A DNA stretch of 64,000 nucleotides from Larus michahellis (Eukaryota > Chordata > Aves > Charadriiformes > Laridae). Position 1 is the stretch's first letter, and the number at the start of each line of letters is the position of its first letter. Shown in pieces: positions 57,346 to 64,000 of this stretch. Both the position numbers and the translations under genes were made by a program. The notes below the pieces were generated by a model. It was not told the DNA's origin. It was given only the letters and a program-made list of their open reading frames with translations, and searched no databases. The stretch is from contig NC_133899.1 in assembly GCF_964199755.1 (NCBI RefSeq), positions 1,860,001-1,924,000 of the forward strand. The letters are read 5' to 3'.

Positions 57346-57884
57346 CCGCGCTGTGTGACCCTCCTTCCCACTTACTCCCCACCGTCCCTTCCCTGTCCCC
57401 CCCCGGCCCCAGGAGCCCCAGGCTGGGGGCATGAAACAGGGAGCCCCGGGTACCATCTGCGGGAGCCCAGGTGGCCGCCGAGACACACCATCTGCTCAGC
57501 CACCTTCGGGGACCGTGCAGGCGCTGCTGTATTTTTAGGACACGTTTCCTCCCTCCCACCTGCAGCCCGGAGCCGCCTTTCGGTTTTCTAACAAGTTGTT
57601 TCTCTCGCTGGCGGCTGTCGGGGAGCTCGGGCCCCGGTGTGGGGAGAGCTGGCCTGGGGGTGCAGGGATGGACTGCAAAGGGGGGCTCTATCCCCACCGG
57701 GGGGGGTTATCCCAAGTGCCAAGCAGGCCAGGGATCCTGGCTGGCTGGTGCACGGGGCTGATGCTGGAGGAAGCCAGCAGCAGCCAGGAGACATCCTCGT
57801 CCCCGTGGCTGTCCCCTGGCAAAGGGACCAGCGGGTTGCAGGGCTGCAGCAAGGGGAGGGGGGCGAGCCCGCGGTGCTGCAGCG

Positions 57885-58390
57885 GGCTGGCCGTGCTGTG
57901 CTACGCTGCAGTGGCCGTGCTGTGCCAGGCTGTACCACGCTGTGCCAGGCTGCATCACGCCGTGTGGGATTACACCATGCTGTGCTGCAGCTATCCCCGG
58001 CCGCGCTGCACCACACCGCCCTGCGCTCCCCACGCCGTCCTGCACCGCGCTGGGTTGCATCAAGCCGGCCATGCCATGCTGGGATGCATCGTGCTGTGCC
58101 ACGCTGGCTTGCCAGTGCAGTGCTGCACCTTGACTGCCACGCCATGCCATGCCACGCCACATCGTGCCGGCTATGCCGTGCCATGCTGCACGGTGCTGCC
58201 TGTGCTGGGTTGCACCCGTGACAGTCGTGCCATGCTGCACCACGCTGGTTCTGCCGTGCCACGCTGCACCACGCTGCCCATGCCGATGCGCGCCATGCCA
58301 GCCGTGCTGTGCCACGCTGCACCGTGCTGGTCCTGCCGTGCCCTGCTCCATGGCACTGCCCGTGCCGAGCTGCACCGCGCCGGCCCCTCA
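57885..58390 (+). repeat. Long degenerate tandem repeat (ccatgctgcaccacgctg-like)
   Basis: About 500 bases of cgtgc, catgctg, caccacgctg modules. Two neighbouring 29-base units at 58226-58254 and 58255-58283 match closely; elsewhere the period is 20-29 and diverged. No poly-peptide frame is favoured over the others. Confidence 0.9.
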
Positions 58391-59139
58391 CAGTGAGGAA
58401 GTGAAGCCGGCGCGAAGGGGAAGTTGTTGGAAAGTCAGACCGGAATGGCTGATAGGGAAGGCAGAGCTGGGCTTGGTCGCAGATGGTTCCTGTTGGGGAA
58501 GGACACGGGCGCAGCTGCCCGGACTCCCCCCCACCCGCCGCATTATCACTGCCCGGCAGCTGTTCACCTTCCCCCTCGCCATGGGACACGGCTCCGCTGC
58601 CACCCCGGCCCCGGCCATCTCATGAACGGCCCCCACGGCAGGGCAGGCACCGAGCGGGCAGGACACCCCCTGCCCCACTGCGCCCCACCGGTGCTCAGCA
58701 TCTCCCTCCCCGGCACGGCTCCTGCACCGACACGTGGCAGCAGGCTGGCTGTGCTGGCCCCTGCGAGGTTCGCGGCACCGGGGTGCTGACACCCGTCCCC
58801 TGGGATGCCCGGGGGACCCTCGAAGCCAGACGGCCACCCCTCCTGGGCCAAAGTGGCGGGCAGGACCGGCCAAGGTAAGGCCAAGGCAGCGGCGGGAGGA
58901 AAGCGGCGGGTGGCTGTGGCCGTGCCGTGTGCCATGCCGTGGCACAGGTGAATCACCCCGATGTCGAACTCAGCCTCAGGCGGGCAGGTGCTCCCCGGGG
59001 GTGGCACACGGCCGGTGCCCATCGGGGCGTCCCCATGGGGACCGGCTGGTGGGAGCAGGGAGGCAGGGCATGGCCAACCCGCAGCACCAGCGCCACGGGG
59101 CACGGTGGGCTCGCCGGCACAAGGACCCATTTGGAGCCC
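58391..59139. other. GC-rich intergenic sequence
   Basis: Nothing supported. Confidence 0.4.
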
Positions 59140-59240
59140 GCTCTGCAATTAACCTTTCCATAATGAGTAATCAGCCATGATTAGTTTTTATTTACAGAGT
59201 TTAAATCCTCTGTTTACTGGGTGTTTTCGTTCATTCTCGG
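59140..59240. promoter_or_regulatory. AT-rich island 20
   Basis: Contains gcaattaacctttcc, ataatgagtaatcagcc, atgattagtttttattt and ctctgtttac words in 100 bases. Clear enhancer-like composition. Confidence 0.35.
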
Positions 59241-60004
59241 GTCAGCGGCTCACATGTGGCTCGGGAGCGCGTCCTCACGCTTGCCCTCTGGCAGAGGCCG
59301 GATCCTGCATGCCGCCGGTTTGTGCCACCAGGATCAGGATCCGACCCCACGGGCTCTCCACGTCCTGCTGTTCGCTTGCAGCGTGGCAGCGGCGAGGATC
59401 CCTGGGGCTGGGGCATCCTGCGGTCCTGTGCCGGAGCATCCCCCTGGCACTGGCACAACGGTGCACAGAGCGAGGGACACCCCACAGCCCATCCTCGGCT
59501 GTGGGGCTGGGGCAGCTCTTGGAGGGCGGGGGCCAGGGGACTCCTGCTGGGCCCATGCCCAGCGCGGGCAGGAAAGCGGTTGCCGGCTGAGTCACCGGCA
59601 TTTGTCTGCCCTGACCAAACAATACTGGCCTTTTGCCTTGCTTCCCCCTCACACCCCCCCGTCTCCCTGCCCGCAGCTCCCTGCCCCACCGCCTGGTCCT
59701 GGCACCCACCCCATGGGTTGGGGACACGGCGAGGACGGGCTCAAGGGCAGGCTTTGGGGTGCACTCCGGGCGCTGCACCCGTCGTGGCGTGTCGGTTCGC
59801 TGCAGGTGGGAGCTGCGCTGGGGTCCCTGTCCCCAGACCTGCCACCCGCCGCAGCGTTTGGCGCACCCTGGGTGAGTATCACCCACCGATAAGGTGCCGG
59901 TGGCCGGGCGGGCGCCGCGGGGCTGCGGTGGCTCGGCGGGCACCGTCGACCGGATGGCTGCAGCGAGGGGAGGCGTGCAGATTGCTGCGGGCTGGCCGAG
60001 CTGC
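59241..60004. other. GC-rich intergenic sequence
   Basis: Nothing supported; a 420-codon minus-strand frame crosses it and continues to 60537 without recognisable domain. Confidence 0.4.
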
Positions 60005-60270
60005 CGGTTAGGCTCTTGGCAGGAGAAATGTTTGTTTTGTTGGCCGAATATCTCTGCAAACTTCCTGATTTCCTTGCGGCCGGCGAGGCAGCGATAGGGC
60101 TGGCGAGGCCGTTGCCTGCCCCGCGCTCCGGCTTCGGCGCGGAGAGCTGTTATCTCCGATGCGCAGCGGGCAGGGAAGAGGTGGAGAAAGGGAAATGAAA
60201 TACAACAGAGGTGGCACATTTTTTGCTCTTGATAACAAGCCCTGCTTTTAGCCTGGGAACTTGGAAACGA
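60005..60270. promoter_or_regulatory. AT-rich island 21
   Basis: Contains gtttgttttgttggcc, gaatatctctgc, ttatct (60150-60155), gaaatgaaatac and tgataa (60230-60235). Candidate element. Confidence 0.3.
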
Positions 60271-60584
60271 TGCAGGTGGCCAGAGACAGCCGCAACATCC
60301 CCCGCTGCCACGGCGCATCTGGACCTCGTAACGAATCCCAGACCTCCCCGCCGCAAGGCTGCGGCTCCCCACGGCCCGGCACGGCACGGCACAGATCGGC
60401 ACCAACCTCGACGCGGCCAGAGCCTGGTGCCGGGGCATTTTGGCCTCATTGGGGTGGGGGTGGGCTTTGAAAGCAGCCCCCCGGGCTTTGCTCCCAGGCC
60501 CATCCACACGCTGGAGCGAAGGCGGGCTGCGCTGCACCGCCTCCCGCTAGCTCCCATTGATTTTTTGCAGGGATGCGAGGTGTT

Positions 60585-60640
60585 GGAAGTGCAATGCAAG
60601 CTAATTAAATTCCCATCATTAAAGAGGCCTGCGCAGGCAG
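60585..60640. promoter_or_regulatory. AT-rich island 22 (short)
   Basis: Contains gcaagctaattaaattcc and catcattaaag. Confidence 0.25.
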
Positions 60641-61194
60641 TCGTAGCCTGTGGGATGGGGGGTGGGGCTGGCAAACAGACGGGTCACCCTGGTTTGGAGG
60701 GGAGAGGGGGAGTGTGAACACACCGTTCACCCCCCCCAGGGCTGCCCGCCGGGTAGGGGGTGGCCGTGGTGCCATGGCGGGGCTGAGAGATGCTCTCATC
60801 TCCCCAACCTTGGCATTGCATGGAGATCTTGCGTGGTCCAGGTGACGTTAGGGGCACTGAGGCGAGGACATGGCTGTCACGGAGGCTCAGCACCGCCGTT
60901 CCCCTTGCCCAGCCCTTCAAAGGGAAGCAGTGCCGTGGAGACAGGAGCTCCCCCGGCAAGGGACTGGAAGAAACGGAGGGACCCTTTGCGCCGGCACTCC
61001 CAGCTTGCTGTCCTCCCTGGGGCAGCTCAGGGGATTTTGCTCAGCATCTCCCAGCGAATTCCTGCTGGCCAAGGACGATGCTGGCAGGACTTGCCGACGG
61101 TGCCGCCACCGGGCGCTGCTCCCATGGTGGGGTCAGCAGTGTCTCCGTGCTCCCCAAAGCACCCTCTCCCGGAGGCGGGGCAGCACGTGGCAGT
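60641..61194. other. GC-rich intergenic sequence
   Basis: Nothing supported. Confidence 0.4.
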
Positions 61195-61515
61195 CTCTGC
61201 CTTGAAATGAAAATGCTTTCCAGACTCTCCGTGGCAAAGAAAAGCTGGAAACTTTGCGCCCAGCAGCCCAGGAACTGTAAAGGACCCAGAGGAATAGTGT
61301 CGCATCCCGAAGTCTCCCGGTGTTTAAGCCGAGCCGGTGATTTTTCGGAGCCTGCGGCGCAGGGCGAGCGGAGATGATAAGCAGTGGGGGCCGGTTTCCC
61401 TTTGAATGCCACGAAGCAGGAACGAATCTGTCGGCCAGGAAAACAGGATTTTTTTTTTCTTTTTTTTTTTTTTTTTTCTTTTAATGTTATGGAAGTTGTG
61501 CGAAAGCCACAAAGC
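61195..61515. promoter_or_regulatory. Mixed AT-rich patch 23 with T run
   Basis: Contains gaaatgaaaatgc, gtttaagcc, gatgataagc (61373-61382) and a T-rich run at about 61450-61481. Weak candidate element. Confidence 0.2.
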
Positions 61516-64000
61516 CTCCAGATCTGCTTCCCGGCGGCGATGGCCGGGGGGCGGTAAGGTGCTCCTTCCAGCCTTCGGCTGAGGAAGCGAGGGGCTGGGG
61601 CGGCTGCGGGGTGGTGGCCCTGAGGCCGGGGACCCCCATGAGTGGGCGAGGAGGGAAGCCAGGCGCAAACGAACCCCCTTTCTGCTGAAAGGCTGGCGAG
61701 CGGCACTTCCTGCCGAGCAGATGTCACCGCGGCGGATGCAGCTGCGGCGGGCGATAGCTGGCCGGCGGGCGAGCCGTCTTCCCCGGCCGCTGGCTCCCCA
61801 CCAGCCCCTTATCTCCCCCCACCACATTCCCCCATGAATGAACGCGCAGGGAAATGCAGCGCCAGCCGGGGCTCCTGCTGCAAGAAAAATGCCATGGGAA
61901 GAGCTCTGGGGGCTGCAGGCTGGCTCCCGGTGCTCGCTCCGGGATGGATTTAGGCGCTGAGATTCAGGCCACCACATCTGCGCGTGCAGCCAGGGCAATG
62001 GGACCGTCTGTGGTCACACTGACCCTTCCCGGCCCAAGCACGGCGTCCCCATGGGGATGCTCTGAGAAAACGGGTCCCTCTGCAAAATGGGGACCCCGCC
62101 AGCGGCGTGGGGCTTTGCATTGCTGCGGCTGGTTGCGAGCACCGGGTCCTACTCTGTCCCCCAGCTCTGCTCGGCGCTGTGCCAGGCAGGGACCGCTGGT
62201 GCAGCCACATCTATTGAGGACCGCAGAGAAGCACCCCGGGATGCTCTGCTCCCCAGGGGATGCTCTGCTCCCCAGCAGGGAGACCGAGAAACCCAGACGG
62301 ACAGACAGACTCGCTAGGGGTGACACCGGAAACCTGTGGCACGCCAGGGGCTGAGCGCCGGCACGGCTCGGTGCCTTCGCCTCCAGATGAGCCTCCTGCG
62401 AGAGCCGGGCTGTGGCAGGACCCCCGGCACGGCACGGCAGAGGGGCTGCGGGTGCCCCCACGGGTGCTGCCCGCAGCGGGGCAGGTCTGCCACAGCTCCC
62501 GGCTGCGCAGCGTGGTGGTGGCGAGGGGATGAGTCACCAGCGCGGCGAGGGGGAAGGTGCGATAAACCAACACCGTGGGCTTTTTTAAAAAGCCTGAGGC
62601 TTGCGAAGGGGGGACGCAGCCTGAATAGCAATCAGCTCTTACAGGCACGCCGGGAAGCGATGGGGATGAGCAAAAGCCCGGGCTGCGGCAGCTCGGGAGA
62701 GCTGGGGAGAAGGGGGACAACACGGTGCCGGTGGGATGCAGGGTGAGGGGCTGAGCGAGAGCCACGGGAAGAGAAGTGGTGGGTCAGGACAGATGGTTGA
62801 GCACCCACGGGGTGTGAAAAGGGACCCCAACACTGTGGTGGCTGCGAAGACATGCATGGGCCACGGGGCTGGGGCTGGCCTGGTGGCCACGTGAGCCAGG
62901 GGCACCCACCAAGTTGCCCCCAGCCTGTGTGCACAGCCCCGATAGCGGCGGGGGTCATGTGCATGGGCAGATACGGGGCCCGGATGGCACATGGTGGTGA
63001 CCATTTCCTGCGAGGGTTGGTGCCAGTTGCCCTCATCTGCCCTCAGTGAGCACCTTATCTGCTGGCACACACCGTGCCAGGCCCTGGTGGCACCCCTCAC
63101 CCCCAGGCTGTGCCTTGGGGACCTGCTTTGTCTGGCACAGGTCCTCGGCAGCTCCCTGAGCTGCCCACTGCAACCTCTCCCAGAGCACACCCAGCAGGGA
63201 TGGAGGACATTCCTCCTCCCCGTGGGTCCCGTGAGCAGGAACGACGGGTGACAGTACCGACACCCTCCCATGGGACCAAGACACCCATGGGGGTGACACT
63301 GTCGGGAACGGGGAGGACGGGCAGCAGTGGGCGCAGGGCGGGATGCGCGGTGGCGGGAGATGCCGGCTCCTCAAAACAAAGGGAGCGCAAATTGCCATAA
63401 CATGTGCAGTTAATCCTCGTGCCGGGCTGTTGCACGCTGCGCCATCAATCACGCGCCGGCGTGACCGACACCGAGTCATTACAGGAGTTTCCACCCTCTC
63501 TGCCGGGTGGGAACCCGGCGGGGCCCCATCCTGCCCCAGCTTCAGATTTGCCGGGGGAAGGATTACCAGGCCCTGGGCTGGGACAGATCCAGGCTATCGG
63601 GCTCTGGCAGACGCTTATCTCCCACCCCGGCCGTTGCTTTCCCACCACAGCAGAGCGGGGCTGCTGGCCCTGACGAAGTGGGGCTGGTCCCATCGTCTGC
63701 CCCATGGCGCGGCATCCATCCCGTGCACCCAGGGAGCTGAGGTGGTGACCCCTCACATGGGGGATGTTTCCCCACCAGCACTGATCCCTCTCCATCCAGG
63801 AACGCCAGACCCCTCTCCATCCCCATCCCTGGGACCCACGCGTGCTGCAGATGAGTGGCCACGGGGCATATGGCAGCACCCGGCCAGCAGCCACCAACCA
63901 TGGGCTGGGCAGGGAGAGGGCTGGGGGGTACGAAGGGGTTAAGCCGGGGAAGTTTGCTCACTCTCGGCAATGATTTAAACCAGACAGAAAGGTTCTGTCA
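61516..64000. other. GC-rich intergenic sequence to the right edge
   Basis: No supported exon, RNA gene or mobile element. A two-copy 19-base repeat (ggatgctctgctccccagg) lies at about 62238-62276. A CBFA2T3 5' exon was looked for and not recognised. Confidence 0.4.

Noticed and set aside
56199-60537. 390- and 420-codon minus-strand ORFs
   Set aside because: Same GC-rich chance-frame pattern; the 390-codon frame includes 38- and 24-bp tandem repeats that generate apparent peptide repeats.
60150-63620. Several WGATAR-type sites (60150, 60230, 61375, 61809, 63615)
   Set aside because: About one such six-base site per 500 bases is expected by chance, so five in 3.5 kb is not a cluster.
1-64000. 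CRISPR array, operon, prophage or bacterial defence system
   Set aside because: The DNA is vertebrate: introns, LINEs and a CpG-island promoter. The tandem repeats have no unique spacers.
31000-64000. A CBFA2T3 first exon
   Set aside because: Expected from human synteny, but no frame here resembles its N-terminal peptide; it may lie farther right.

Overview
This is vertebrate nuclear DNA, almost certainly from a bird. Two CR1 LINE copies carry the avian-type 3' end (tandem copies of an 8-base repeat), there are no mammalian SINEs, and the only recognisable gene has vertebrate exon-intron structure. The gene is ACSF3 (mitochondrial malonyl-CoA/methylmalonyl-CoA synthetase, acyl-CoA synthetase family member 3) on the minus strand. 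Five consecutive coding exons are present, with GT-AG splice sites and intact reading phase across every junction. They encode the mitochondrial leader and about the first 424 residues. The remaining C-terminal exons lie beyond the left edge of the window.

Layout. 1-8921: part of a long ACSF3 intron holding two 5'-truncated CR1 copies. 8922-27587: coding exons 5 to 1 (read right to left), separated by introns of about 5.3, 0.44, 10.2 and 1.5 kb. 27588-30848: first intron. About 30440-31060: CpG island with the probable promoter and a 5' noncoding exon.

Right of the promoter, 31-64 kb is much more GC-rich and I find no convincing protein-coding exon in it. It contains two kinds of material. 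One is GC-rich tandem repeats (19-, 20-, 24-, about 29-, 38-, 45- and 48-bp units), which keep long spurious ORFs open in several frames. The other is about twenty short AT-rich islands carrying homeodomain/POU-type motifs, which look like conserved regulatory elements. In human, ACSF3 lies head-to-head with CBFA2T3. If this order holds in birds, the 33 kb is the shared upstream region and the islands are candidate enhancers; this is inference from synteny, because no CBFA2T3 exon is seen.

The two most unusual structures are (1) a foldback element at 39129-39440, with 60-bp inverted arms at about 92% identity, whose 189-bp loop is duplicated alone about 1 kb downstream at 40229-40417; and (2) a 35-bp inverted repeat with a 4-base loop at 42936-43009. 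No new gene system was identified.
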